Positions 23,501-30,844 are shown, counted from the first letter of the stretch. The stretch: 37,916 nt of DNA from Sarcina sp. DSM 11001 (GCF_900101015.1 NZ_FNFZ01000029.1:7583-45498), one strand, 5' to 3'. Numbers and translations are program-made. The notes: generated by a model not told the origin, from the letters alone.

Positions 23501-24739
23501 CTGGACAAGACCTCCGTCTCCCTGCTGGCAGGCAAAACAGCTGCCCTTGCTGCGACGGTCAATCCGGAGCAGGCAGGCCAGGCAGTGACATGGACCAGCA
23601 GCGATGAAAACGTGGTCACTGTCGATGAGAACGGCGTTCTCACGGCAGTTGCGGCAGGTACCGCGACAGTCACCGCTGCCGCCGCGGACAACACCGGCGC
23701 CTCGGCAGTCTGCGAAGTGACAGTCACGAAGCCTGTCTCCTCGATTAAACTGGACAAGACCAGCGCCTCCATCCTCAGAGGAAAGACAGTCACTCTCAAA
23801 GCGACCGTATCTCCTGATGATGCCGCCAACAAGGCAGTCACCTGGTCCAGTAGCGACAAGAAGATCGCGACTGTGGACGCAAAGGGCGTTGTCACGGGCG
23901 TTGCAAAGGGTACCGCTACGATCACGGCTAAGGCAAAAGACGGCAGCGGCGTGAAAGCCACCTGCAAGATTACAGTCAAGCAGCCCTTCACCAAGATCAC
24001 CCTCAGCAAGACATCGGCCTCGATCCTGAGGAACAAGACAATCACCCTCAAGGCCACCGCAGGCCCTTCCTCCGCCAATGATAAGTCTGTCGCCTGGACG
24101 ACCAGCAACAAGAAGGTCGCTACAGTGGATTCCAAGGGTGTCGTCAAGGGTATCGCCAAGGGAACCGCGACGATCACGGCGACGGCCAGAGACGGCAGCA
24201 AGGTCAAAGCCACCTGCAAGATCACAGTCAAACAGCCCGTCACCAAGATCACCCTCAATAAGACATCGGCCTCGATCCTGAGGAACAAGACAATTACCCT
24301 CAAGGCCACTGCAGGCCCTTCTTCCGCCAATGACAAGTCTGTTACCTGGACGACCAGCAACAAGAAGGTTGCGACAGTGAACTCTAAGGGCGTCGTCAAG
24401 GGCATCGCCAAGGGAACCGCGACGATCACGGCGACCGCAAAGGACGGCAGCAAGGTCAAGGCTGTCTGCAAGATTACGGTCAAACAGCCCGTCACGAAAC
24501 TGACGATCAACAAGACCAAACTTACTGTGAAGAAGGGCAAGACCGCCACTCTCAAAGTGACAGTCGCTCCTTCGTCCGCCAACGACAAATCCCTCAAATG
24601 GACCACCAGCAATAAGAACATTGCGACCGTGACCCAGAAGGGTGTCGTCAAAGGAATAAAGACGGGAACAGTTACAATTACAGCCGCCGCAAGGGACGGC
24701 AGCGGTAAAAAAGTCACCTGCAAGATTACCGTGCAGTAA
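20510..24739 (+). CDS. Giant surface protein: three Tp47-like repeats plus five Big2 domains
   Basis: This 1409-residue protein starts at an ATG after AAGGAGGAG. Residues 1-27 are a signal peptide (MKKRRILALALALALIMSLV, cleaved near SGLAAE). Residues 79-153 are five 15-residue acidic repeats, and acidic low complexity runs on to about 250. Three long repeats start at residues 256, 503 and 752, each opening YVLMNIPYA(E/D)FYAAEL, then VDAVASAT, GSYHV, DISGVIYPVK and GLRH(V/M)xNxWR. This pattern recalls the N-terminal domain of the Treponema pallidum lipoprotein Tp47. From about residue 993 there are five Big2 domains of 84 residues. No LPxTG anchor is visible; the C-terminus ends in the last Big2. 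The role is unknown, and an adhesin or cell-surface ligand/cofactor-binding protein is plausible. Confidence 0.9.
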   Translation: MKKRRILALALALALIMSLVPVSGLAAEPVGFMDPGAVMQEDTEESVNTEAVNGEEALSPDTFGDGEEGSWQDPAGSAEDNDADQALEETPAAEDDGADQVLEETTAVEDDGADQVPEETPAVEDDGADQALEETPAVEDEGADQDLEEEAAVEEENSEPVDEEDAEAVEVSAPDQNEETADAQEAVSEDTQEAAAADIQETAAADTEEAGSVDEPAVPAEDGSAAESAVDEAAVPAEEESLADTSANEVEDGYSYVLMNIPYAEFYAAELAAGSPAVDAVASATKNKPRTGTLAGGSYHVDPEGTDISGVIYPVKASNDDIAALIAYDENLMITDESIIAITVTNRGQETTTWYEGKDALFEAPDHSFYITDDDPAYYKEMSMEADGTMTFGPVQGDAVSVEGVTGAVTIGARHANIEIKLSGTDGVAQGDAVSGAVVTAADDEGNATQYGLRHVVNIWRGTEIGWNYDELDIYGKTITNIRYYKQDAVIDYPVDIPVRAQYVLMNIPYADFYAAELKAGSAAVDAVASATKSKPLNARLAGGSYHVNADGSDISGVIYPVKVNSPEDLAKLEEKGAAVITDDSSVDVSVPGRNGADPTITVYNGKDALFQAPDYSYYDLGSGIQSFYKELTVAEDGSLSFGAVKGTTTRAEAEVSVTANASHTYYEMKVTSDYVQTGDTVSAVVMTAEDGTTYGLRHMANLWRGTEIGFEADETFSALIGKKITGLKFITQNGIYNFTVDALIPEKLPEYVLMNIPYADFYAAELAQGSLAVDAVASATMSKPRSSLANGSYHVNVDGSDISGVVYPVKVGKGFQLDPAKQVTDADSLSITVMLRGQETTTEYTGRNALFEAPDYSWYALSAEEVPAFFKEVRSNHGNTSFGAAVGEILTAQATAEVKAKGRHADYEIKLTPDEGVLDQATDVVNAVVLTDSEGNTYGLRHVVNIWRVLEVGFNRDEPAGALAGKKITNIRYFKQNGILDLTVDIDVPVLSTAVTLDKTSVSLLAGKTAALAATVNPEQAGQAVTWTSSDENVVTVDENGVLTAVAAGTATVTAAAADNTGASAVCEVTVTKPVSSIKLDKTSASILRGKTVTLKATVSPDDAANKAVTWSSSDKKIATVDAKGVVTGVAKGTATITAKAKDGSGVKATCKITVKQPFTKITLSKTSASILRNKTITLKATAGPSSANDKSVAWTTSNKKVATVDSKGVVKGIAKGTATITATARDGSKVKATCKITVKQPVTKITLNKTSASILRNKTITLKATAGPSSANDKSVTWTTSNKKVATVNSKGVVKGIAKGTATITATAKDGSKVKAVCKITVKQPVTKLTINKTKLTVKKGKTATLKVTVAPSSANDKSLKWTTSNKNIATVTQKGVVKGIKTGTVTITAAARDGSGKKVTCKITVQ
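20744..20968 (+). repeat. Five tandem 45-bp coding repeats
   Basis: Each 45-bp unit encodes a variant of EDDGADQALEETPAV. The middle units differ at only a few bases, so the array probably changes length between strains by slippage or recombination. Confidence 0.9.
21275..23480 (+). repeat. Three long Tp47-like protein repeats (about 247 residues each)
   Basis: Units begin at 21275, 22016 and 22763. The opening about 40 residues and the GLRH(V/M)xNxWR block near the end are strongly conserved, while the middles have diverged. The conserved VDAVASAT motif begins at residues 278, 525 and 774. Confidence 0.88.
23987..24490 (+). repeat. Near-identical adjacent Big2 units 3 and 4
   Basis: The 252-bp units at 23987-24238 and 24239-24490 are almost identical, differing by a handful of bases. 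Units 1, 2 and 5 are more diverged. This points to a recent in-frame duplication. Confidence 0.85.
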
Positions 24740-24819
24740 ATGACCTGCCGGGTCCGACAGCGCAGCCTGCTGCCTGAGAACCGGCAATAAGGCCTGTCGC
24801 AAAACAGGACAAACCAGGA

Positions 24820-24878
24820 GGGGACGATTCTATTGTCTGGCTGGATGGATTTCGCCAGACAAATAGATCGTCCCCTTT
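24820..24878 (+). terminator. Terminator of the surface-protein gene
   Basis: GGGGACGAT (24820-24828) pairs with ATCGTCCCC (24867-24875), with an inner TTGTCTGGC/GCCAGACAA stem, followed by TTT. It is a long, strong hairpin with a short U-tract. Confidence 0.82.
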
Positions 24879-25148
24879 CTGAAATCAGGGGGAGGTTGAC
24901 CCTGTATGTAAGAAGCAAATCGTTATCTGCCCAAAATGTTCTGGCGATCATGCAATTCTGGAATCATGCCGGATGGGTTTTTAGTTGATAACAGATTAAA
25001 AAGCATATATCATAAGGAGAAATGCGTTCAACATGACTGGGTTTCCAGTTATTTTCACGGATTTTTCACAAAAAAGTATTTAAATAGAGAAGCGTTTCCG
25101 CAGGGGAGCTTTCCAGAAGATAAGAATTATCACAGAGAGGACAGATAG
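24879..25148 (+). other. Gap upstream of the FMN transferase gene
   Basis: No convincing gene. It holds AAGGAG followed by ATGCGTTCAACATGA near 25014-25035, which could only encode four residues. The 3' end supplies the GAGAGGA ribosome binding site for the TTG at 25149. An open frame over 24936-25148 has no ribosome binding site or recognisable product. Confidence 0.45.
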
Positions 25149-26645
25149 TTGAGAAAAAGAGGATTTATCCGGGAACCTGTTAAAAGAGCAGCGCTGATCC
25201 TGCTTGCTGCAATCATGATCACCGCCGGAACCGGTTGTGCCGCAACCAGTCAAAAGGGAGGCAGTACTGTTTCAGAGCAGGAAGAGAACAAAAAGGATGA
25301 GCAGGCGGCTTCTGCCGGAGAAGGCAGCTCCATGAAAAACGGGGTTGAGTTCGCGGCAGAGGAGGGCGGAACTGCTGCCGGGGCAGCAGAGACAACTGCG
25401 CAGGAAAAGGAAAATGCCGGCGGGGAAAAGAAGGCGGAGAAGACGCCCGAGACAGATCTGCTGCAGGAGATTCCGGAAAACCCTGTCCAAAATGATGACG
25501 GAAGCGTTACCATGGATGTTTTTGCCATGGATACTTATATGCATCTTCTGGCCTACGGAGCGGATCCGGGAGATCCGAAACAGGCTGAGAAGGCGGTACG
25601 GGCGGCTGCAAAGGAGATCCACTCTCTGGACTCAAGGCTTTCTACAGGTCTTGCCGACAGTGAAGTGTCCAGACTCAATGCCGCAGGAGGAGGCGCATTA
25701 TCCGGTATTGTCCGGGAGCTGATCCTGAGATCCCAGGATCTCAGAAAAGAGACCGGCGGCCTGTTTGAGATCGCCATCTATCCTGTCATGAAGCTCTGGG
25801 GCTTTCCAACCCAGGAATTCAGGGTGCCCGAAAAGGAAGAGATCGACGCGGCGCTGAAACTGGCGGATGCCTCTGCCATCAGTGTCACAACGAAGACGGT
25901 CACCGAGACAGTTCCGCTGACCCAGGAAGAAGCCGCACAGGCAAAGGCGGCTGCTGCCGGAAAAACAGGGACAGAAACCGGTAAGGACGAGGCCGGACAG
26001 AATGCGGAGAACACAGAGAACAGCAGTACATCCGCAACAGCCGCAGTCCCTGCTGTCAAAACAGTTACAAAAAAAGTCACGGAAGCCAAATACGGGATCA
26101 AGGGAATGGAGATCGACCTGGGCGGCATTGCCAAGGGATATACGGGAGACCGTGTCATGCAGGTCTTCAAAAAGGCCGGAATCTACAGCGGCCTGATCAG
26201 CCTCGGCGGGAATGTCCAGGCTCTCGGCTCCAAACCGGACGGAAGCCCCTGGCGGGTCGCCATCCAGGATCCCCAGAATGAACTGGAATACCTGGGGGTC
26301 CTCGAGATCTCGGACAAGGCCGTGATCACCTCCGGCGGCTATGAACGCTTCTTTGAGGAGGACGGAGTCCGCTATCACCATATCATCGATCCCCGCACCG
26401 GATATCCGGCGGACAGCGGCCTGATCTCTGCCACCATTATCAGTGAAGACGGCACCCTGGCTGACGGTCTCTCCACCTCCCTTTTCATTATGGGTAAGGA
26501 CGAGGCGGAAGAGTTCTGGAGGGCCAACTCCGACAAATTTGATTATATCCTCGAGTCCGCAGACGGACGCCTCTATGTGACAGAGGGGGTTGTCGGCTCC
26601 TTCACCACAAACGCCAAGACTATTGTGATCAGAAAGAAAAAATAA
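25149..26645 (+). CDS. apbE: Lipoprotein FAD:protein FMN transferase (ApbE family)
   Basis: The TTG at 25149 follows GAGAGGA. The 498-residue product has a signal peptide with a lipobox ending TAGTGC, so Cys about 29 would carry the lipid and the enzyme faces outward. An acidic/Ala-rich linker runs to about residue 115. ApbE blocks follow: FAMDTYMHLLAYG, LSTGLADSEVSRLNAAGGG, ETGGLFEIAIYPVMKLWGF, MEIDLGGIAKGYTGDRVM, GLISLGGNVQALGSKPDGSPW, HHIIDPRTGYP and ADGLSTSLFIMG. Residues about 245-315 are a low-complexity insert not usual in the family. ApbE enzymes attach FMN to a Thr/Ser in target proteins using FAD and Mg2+. The gene lies about 410 bp after the surface protein, which carries three motifs like the target site. 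Confidence 0.95.
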   Translation: MRKRGFIREPVKRAALILLAAIMITAGTGCAATSQKGGSTVSEQEENKKDEQAASAGEGSSMKNGVEFAAEEGGTAAGAAETTAQEKENAGGEKKAEKTPETDLLQEIPENPVQNDDGSVTMDVFAMDTYMHLLAYGADPGDPKQAEKAVRAAAKEIHSLDSRLSTGLADSEVSRLNAAGGGALSGIVRELILRSQDLRKETGGLFEIAIYPVMKLWGFPTQEFRVPEKEEIDAALKLADASAISVTTKTVTETVPLTQEEAAQAKAAAAGKTGTETGKDEAGQNAENTENSSTSATAAVPAVKTVTKKVTEAKYGIKGMEIDLGGIAKGYTGDRVMQVFKKAGIYSGLISLGGNVQALGSKPDGSPWRVAIQDPQNELEYLGVLEISDKAVITSGGYERFFEEDGVRYHHIIDPRTGYPADSGLISATIISEDGTLADGLSTSLFIMGKDEAEEFWRANSDKFDYILESADGRLYVTEGVVGSFTTNAKTIVIRKKK

Positions 26646-26687
26646 AGATTACCGGACATTCGCCGACAGACGTGTGTCCGGTAATCT
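26646..26687 (+). terminator. Strong hairpin after apbE
   Basis: AGATTACCGGACA (26646-26658) pairs perfectly with TGTCCGGTAATCT (26675-26687), a 13-bp stem. No T-run follows on the plus strand, while A-rich sequence precedes it. It may terminate poorly or protect the mRNA 3' end. Confidence 0.6.
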
Positions 26688-26841
26688 CGCGTTTGGCGAT
26701 TCCAATATACTGTGCTGTGCAGTCCGCCGGAATAATCCCGGCAGAACAATCTGCCTGTGCATTTTGTTGACTTTATCACGTTGGCGTATTAACATAATAG
26801 GAGTTTTGGGCGGATTTTGCGTTGAAAGCTGCGCGGCCGCA

Positions 26842-26956
26842 CGGCTTTCGCGGCTGATTCTGCGATGAAAAACACGCGGAAACACTCGGCTTTCGCGGCT
26901 GATTCTGCGATGAAAAAAAACACGCAGAAACATTCGGGTTTCGTGACGGATCTGCG
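26842..26956. repeat. Tandem 45-48 bp non-coding repeats
   Basis: Units begin CGGCTTTCGCGGCTGATTC at 26842 and 26887 and a degenerate CGGGTTTCG copy at 26935, each followed by TGCG and mostly by GATGAAAAAACACGC. They lie in the 420-bp gap between apbE and the antiporter gene, about 110 bp before the next start codon. Confidence 0.75.
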
Positions 26957-27022
26957 TAAAGCTCCATCCATTATGTAAGGTGTACCTGTTGTTTTATCTC
27001 AGTGGGGAAGACTCGCAGCGGG

Positions 27023-27043
27023 AAAGACTCGCGGGCGGGTCTC
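27023..27043 (-). repeat. Inverted copy of the small stem-loop repeat
   Basis: On the minus strand this reads GAGACCCGCCCGCGAGTC then TTT, close to copy 1 at 2081-2117. It lies 26 bases before the antiporter start codon. On the plus strand an AAGACTCGC(A/G)GCGGG-like direct repeat surrounds it (27008-27039). Confidence 0.5.
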
Positions 27044-27068
27044 AAACTTTAGAGGGGATTATTGAGTT

Positions 27069-28703
27069 ATGGAAAACAAAACACGCACAGTACCGGTGAC
27101 GGTTGCGGCCTTTGTCGCAGTCCTGATTTTTTTGGTGTTCGCCTCCTTCGTGACAACGCCTGAGAGTGTCCAGCAGAGTTACTGGTCGCTGATTCCGCCG
27201 GTGATCGCCATTATCCTGGCATTGGTGACGAAAGAAGTTTACAGTTCTCTTTTCGTTGGTATCATAACCGGATCGCTCCTTTATTCCGGTTTCAGTTTTG
27301 AAGGGACAATGACGCACATCTTCAATGACGGGATCATCGCTTCCCTGTCGGATTCCTGGAACGTCGGCATCCTGATTTTCCTCGTCTTTCTTGGTACGAT
27401 CGTACAGCTGATGAACCGTACGGGCGGAAGTGCCGCCTTCGGAAACTGGGCATCACGCCGGATCCAGTCCAGGGAGGGGGCGCAGCTGGCTACCATCGCC
27501 CTCGGCGTCATGATCTTTATTGATGACTATTTCAACTGCCTGACAGTCGGCAGTGTCATGCGTCCTGTGACGGACAAGTTCAAAATCTCCCGCGCCAAGC
27601 TGGCCTATCTGATCGATGCCACCGCGGCACCCGTCTGTATCATTGCGCCGATCTCCAGCTGGGCGGCGGCAGTGGCCGGGTTCGTAGAGGGAGAGAACGG
27701 TCTTTCGCTGTTTATCCGTACGATTCCTTATAATTACTATGCTATCCTTACGATCGCAATGATGATCATGCTCGTCCTGATGCATATCAATTACGGCCCC
27801 ATGGCTGTGCATGAGTATAATGCGGAGGAAAAGCACGATATTTATACGACGCCCGACCGTCCTTATGAAAATGCGGTCGATGATTCTCAGGGAAAAGTGG
27901 GAATTGTCGCTGATATGCTCGTGCCGATCTTTTCCCTGATCATCTGCTGTGTCATCGGCATGATCTATACCGGCGGCTTCTTCAGCGGAGAATCCTTCGT
28001 CGACGCCTTCGCCAACAGTGATGCTTCTGTCGGTCTGGTCCTGGGTTCCTTCTGCGGTCTGGCCATTACGACGGGTTATTACATGATCCGCAAATCCCTG
28101 TCCTTTGAGGAAATAATGGGCTGCCTTCCCGACGGGTTCAAGCAGATGGTTCCCGCGATCCTCATCCTGACCCTTGCCTGGACGCTGAACGGTACGACCT
28201 CAAGTCTGGGTGCCAAGGAGTTTGTTGCCGGTGTCATTGAAAACAACGCCGCCGGTTTTGCCTCCTTCCTGCCCTGCGTCATCTTCCTGATCGCAGTCGG
28301 TCTTTCCTTTGCGACCGGGACCTCCTGGGGCACCTTCGGCATCCTGATCCCGATCGTTGTCGCCTGCTTCCAGAAGACCGACCCTCAGCTGATGATCATC
28401 GCGATGAGCGCCTGCATGGCCGGTTCCGTCTGCGGTGACCACTGCTCGCCTATCTCGGACACCACGATCATGTCCAGCGCCGGCGCCCAGTGCAACCACA
28501 TTAACCACGTCTCGACCCAGATGCCCTATGCGCTTACCTGCGCGGCCGTCTCCGCCGTGACTTACATTGTTGCCGGTCTGATCCGGAACCCTGTGGTCTC
28601 CTTAGTGGTCGGCCTGGTCATCATGTTTGCCGTCATGACCATCTTCAAGATTGCCGGCAAGAGCAGTCTGCCTGTGGATACAGAGGTGGAAAAAACTGAA
28701 TAA
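27069..28703 (+). CDS. nhaC: Na+/H+ antiporter, NhaC family
   Basis: This 544-residue membrane protein has about 11-12 hydrophobic segments. Family blocks include FVGIITGSLLYSG, GSAAFGNWASRRIQSREGAQL, IFIDDYFNCLTVGSVMRPVTD, ATAAPVCIIAPISSWAA and FATGTSWGTFGILIPI. The end has GDHCSPISDTTIMSSAGAQCNHINHV. The paired Asp residues in FIDDYFN and the SPISDTT loop are typical of NhaC-like exchangers. It would expel Na+ in exchange for protons, or move a charged organic solute in related NhaC-like carriers. GAGGGG lies 14 bases before the ATG. It is a single-gene unit ended by the hairpin at 28757. Confidence 0.92.
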   Translation: MENKTRTVPVTVAAFVAVLIFLVFASFVTTPESVQQSYWSLIPPVIAIILALVTKEVYSSLFVGIITGSLLYSGFSFEGTMTHIFNDGIIASLSDSWNVGILIFLVFLGTIVQLMNRTGGSAAFGNWASRRIQSREGAQLATIALGVMIFIDDYFNCLTVGSVMRPVTDKFKISRAKLAYLIDATAAPVCIIAPISSWAAAVAGFVEGENGLSLFIRTIPYNYYAILTIAMMIMLVLMHINYGPMAVHEYNAEEKHDIYTTPDRPYENAVDDSQGKVGIVADMLVPIFSLIICCVIGMIYTGGFFSGESFVDAFANSDASVGLVLGSFCGLAITTGYYMIRKSLSFEEIMGCLPDGFKQMVPAILILTLAWTLNGTTSSLGAKEFVAGVIENNAAGFASFLPCVIFLIAVGLSFATGTSWGTFGILIPIVVACFQKTDPQLMIIAMSACMAGSVCGDHCSPISDTTIMSSAGAQCNHINHVSTQMPYALTCAAVSAVTYIVAGLIRNPVVSLVVGLVIMFAVMTIFKIAGKSSLPVDTEVEKTE

Positions 28704-28756
28704 AAGAACTGGATAAAAGAACTGAATAAAAGAATCTGAACATACTCAATCAGGAA

Positions 28757-28797
28757 AGCCCCTGTGCGCAGTTTTCTGCTGCCGCACAGGGGCTGTT
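28757..28797 (+). terminator. Terminator, likely bidirectional
   Basis: AGCCCCTGTGCG (28757-28768) pairs with CGCACAGGGGCT (28783-28794) and is followed by GTTCGTTT. On the minus strand the stem runs into TTTCC. It serves the converging antiporter and HAD genes. Confidence 0.8.
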
Positions 28798-28922
28798 CGT
28801 TTCAAATAGTTAGTATTTATACCTTATACTACACGATATTACACGGGGGGATTACACGGACAGGATCCGTTTTTCTGCACATATTTTCTGTGAGAATGGC
28901 TTTTCCGCATATCCGCCTGCGT

Positions 28923-29840
28923 CTACAACAGCTCCGACAGCTCCTCCAGGGAAGGCAGGATGACATCCGGCCGGAAGTCGTACTGTTCCAGATCTTCCAT
29001 CTGCGTCTCACCGGTGAGGACCATGATGGAGAGCGCTTTTGTTCCATTGGCGATTGCGATATCGGTATAGATGCGGTCTCCTACAAAAGCCAGCTCTTCC
29101 TCTTTGAAACCGGTGTGGCGGATGATGTGCTTCAGCGCGTGCCTGGAAGGCTTCCCGTAAAAGTCGGGGAAACGTCCGGTTGAGCGTTCGACAAGTTTCG
29201 CGATCGAGCCGCAGTCAGGGATATATTCAATGACACCGTTCTCATCGACCGGGCAGTTGTAGTCCATATTGACACCGTAATAACAGGCGCCGTGCCGCAC
29301 ATATCTGCAGGCCAGCGCGATTTTTTCATAGGTCAGAGTGGTGTCGAAACCCAGAATGACAACCGGAAGACCGGATGTTTTGTTATCGACATCTGCTTCC
29401 TGCCCGGCAGATTCATAGTCCGCCGCGGGTGCTTCTGTTCCGGCGGATCCGTTTATCACCTTCAGTCCGGCTCCGCGGAAGGCATTTTCCAGATTGGGAG
29501 TACCCACGATGAAAAAAGAGTCCCGGGAGTGAAGACGCTCCATCTCTTCGAGAATGACCTGCGTAGAGAGAAAGACCTGTTCGGGAACCAGATCGATCCC
29601 CATGCCGGTCAGTTTGTCCACATAGTCCTGCTTGTTTTTGGACGAATTGTTCGTAAAAAAGCAGTACGACCGCCCTGTTGCCTCCAGCCTTTTCAGAAAA
29701 GGGATCGTATAGGGAAAGATACGGTTGCTGAGATAGATCGTCCCGTCCATATCGAGGACAAAGCAGCGCACCTGGCGAAGGCGTTCACGGATCTGTTCAG
29801 TATGTTCCGGCAGGGTCAGAAAATGGGAGGTAGTGCTCAT
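28923..29840 (-). CDS. HAD-IIA family hydrolase (NagD-like phosphatase)
   Basis: This 305-residue cytoplasmic protein has the HAD motifs in order: FVLDMDGTIYLSN (nucleophile Asp), FFTNNSSKNKQDY (motif II), FYGKPSRHALKHI (motif III Lys) and FVGDRIYTDIAIANGTKALSIMVLTGE (motif IV). The NagD-type C2 cap lies between motifs II and III and carries a small acidic insert (GTEAPAADYESAGQEADVDN) not common in the family. NagD-like enzymes hydrolyse nucleotide or sugar monophosphates; the substrate is not evident here. AAAGGA precedes the ATG at 29840 by about ten bases. It is a single gene facing the antiporter. Confidence 0.93.
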   Translation of the reverse strand: MSTTSHFLTLPEHTEQIRERLRQVRCFVLDMDGTIYLSNRIFPYTIPFLKRLEATGRSYCFFTNNSSKNKQDYVDKLTGMGIDLVPEQVFLSTQVILEEMERLHSRDSFFIVGTPNLENAFRGAGLKVINGSAGTEAPAADYESAGQEADVDNKTSGLPVVILGFDTTLTYEKIALACRYVRHGACYYGVNMDYNCPVDENGVIEYIPDCGSIAKLVERSTGRFPDFYGKPSRHALKHIIRHTGFKEEELAFVGDRIYTDIAIANGTKALSIMVLTGETQMEDLEQYDFRPDVILPSLEELSELL

Positions 29841-29885
29841 CGGGAGGTCCTTTCAAAAATACGGTAAAACATGTGCCTTAGAGGC

Positions 29886-29920
29886 ATTCAGGACTTGCTC
29901 GCGAGTCCTGCGAGATGAAG
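29886..29920 (+). repeat. Copy 2 of the small dispersed stem-loop repeat
   Basis: ATTCAGGACTTGCTCGCGAG begins the copy, followed by TCCTGCGAGATGAAG. Compared with 2081-2117 both stem arms have changed together (AAGAC/GTCTT to AGGAC/GTCCT), so pairing is kept. Confidence 0.65.
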
Positions 29921-30293
29921 CGGGTTTCTTTTTTTTGTGCGCGTATCCCACAACTGAAGTCCGGGTATTACGCGATGAAGAATAAAACATATGCCGCACC
30001 GGCAGAGGATACATGTACGGCCTCAGGCCCTAAGAAACACAAAAGAGCCAATACAAATAAGGCGGTACATCGGAGATTTCAAGGTACACCGGAGATTTTG
30101 ATGTGATTCTGTAATTTTAACCCACAACTGCTTTAAACTGCAACTCTTACATTTCTCCAGACTATCTCACGAGACTATCTCAGGACTTTTTCTCCAGACT
30201 ATCCCCGGACTTTTTCTCCGGGTTTTCTTCACTCGATTTTCGCCACGTAGTTTCTGTCCGGACTTCCTGTCCGTACTTCCTGACAAAAACCGC
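29921..30293. other. Intergenic region before tRNA-Ser
   Basis: No credible gene. It holds reiterated (T)CTCCAGACTATC and GGACTTTTTCTCC blocks between 30155 and 30222. A short terminator-like hairpin, CCCGGA/TCCGGG with a seven-base loop followed by TTTT, lies at 30204-30226. An open frame at 29915-30106 lacks a ribosome binding site and family features. Confidence 0.5.
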
Positions 30294-30323
30294 TTGCAAT
30301 TCCCCCTGGCTTTGGCATATAAT
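30294..30323 (+). promoter_or_regulatory. Promoter of tRNA-Ser
   Basis: TTGCAA at 30294-30299, an 18-bp spacer and a perfect TATAAT at 30318-30323, about 35 bases before the mature 5' end. Confidence 0.75.
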
Positions 30324-30357
30324 AGCATTTGCCTGTTAAGTCAGGACTTATACAGAT

Positions 30358-30447
30358 GGAGACGTATCGAAGCGGTCATAACGAGCTCGACTCGAAATCG
30401 AGTTGTCGGTTAGTCCCGGCACGTGGGTTCGAATCCCACCGTCTCCG
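30358..30447 (+). tRNA. tRNA-Ser (anticodon CGA)
   Basis: This is a 90-base class II tRNA. Acceptor GGAGACG pairs with CGTCTCC. The anticodon stem is CTCGA/TCGAG around CTCGAAA with anticodon CGA. A long variable arm (about 14-16 bases, GTCGGTTAGTCCCGGC region) and the T-arm GTGGGTTCGAATCCCAC follow. The discriminator G is typical of tRNA-Ser. CCA is not encoded. Confidence 0.96.
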
Positions 30448-30457
30448 CTAATCAGTA

Positions 30458-30509
30458 AACCCGCGCAGAAACTGGAATCCATCGGAAGGCCAGCTCCTGC
30501 GCGGGTTTT
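30458..30509 (+). terminator. Terminator of tRNA-Ser
   Basis: AACCCGCGCAG (30458-30468) pairs with CTGCGCGGGTT (30497-30507), with an inner CTGG/CCAG stem, followed by T residues. It begins ten bases after the tRNA. Confidence 0.88.
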
Positions 30510-30606
30510 GTGTTGAAAGAGTTAAAAATATAAGAGGTGAAAATACCAGAGCTGAAAAGAAAGAGCTGGAAACTCAGAGGGCAAAGGCAAAGGCCGAAAA
30601 ATAAAA

Positions 30607-30740
30607 TATGAATAAACAGCGAAGAAAAGCCGAGGGAGCGTCGTGAGCAAACTGCGCAGCAGTTTGCTGCCGAACGCTCATGAGGCCTTGACGAGCGTCC
30701 AAACACGAGGAAGGAGCCATTTTGCTTGTGTTTTTTGGCG
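30607..30740. mobile_element. Second, degenerate copy of the ATGAATAAAC element
   Basis: It starts TATGAATAAACAGCGA as at 10718. It then has its own hairpin (AGCAAACTGC/GCAGTTTGCT flanked by GAGCGT/ACGCTC, about 30636-30680) and a GACGAGCGTCCAAACA block followed by AGCCATTTTGC. The right-hand inverted repeat GTTTATTCATA is missing, so it is truncated or decayed. It lies just upstream of the pfk promoter. Confidence 0.55.
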
Positions 30741-30750
30741 AGTTCTATTG

Positions 30751-30770
30751 TATAATGATAGATAGCTATC
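30751..30770 (+). promoter_or_regulatory. -10 box and palindrome upstream of phosphofructokinase
   Basis: TATAAT at 30751-30756 has only a poor -35 (TTGTGT at 30726, 19-bp spacer). The perfect palindrome GATAGCTATC at 30761-30770 lies at the expected transcription start and could be an operator (inference). Confidence 0.4.
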
Positions 30771-30844
30771 AGAAATAAGCATGAACTCAGGGATATCTCA
30801 ATAAAATAAGGCAATCGTTTTATTAAAAAAGAAGGAGGCATCAG

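Noticed and set aside
20717-24951. Several 400-540-codon minus-strand frames opposite the surface protein
   Set aside because: They arise from repeats and skewed codon use of the real gene; the products are low-complexity mirrors of it.
24936-25148. 70-codon frame before apbE
   Set aside because: There is no ribosome binding site or family features, and it overlaps the likely apbE leader.
29915-30106. 63-codon frame downstream of the small stem-loop repeat
   Set aside because: There is no ribosome binding site, the composition is like random DNA, and its start lies in the repeat tail.
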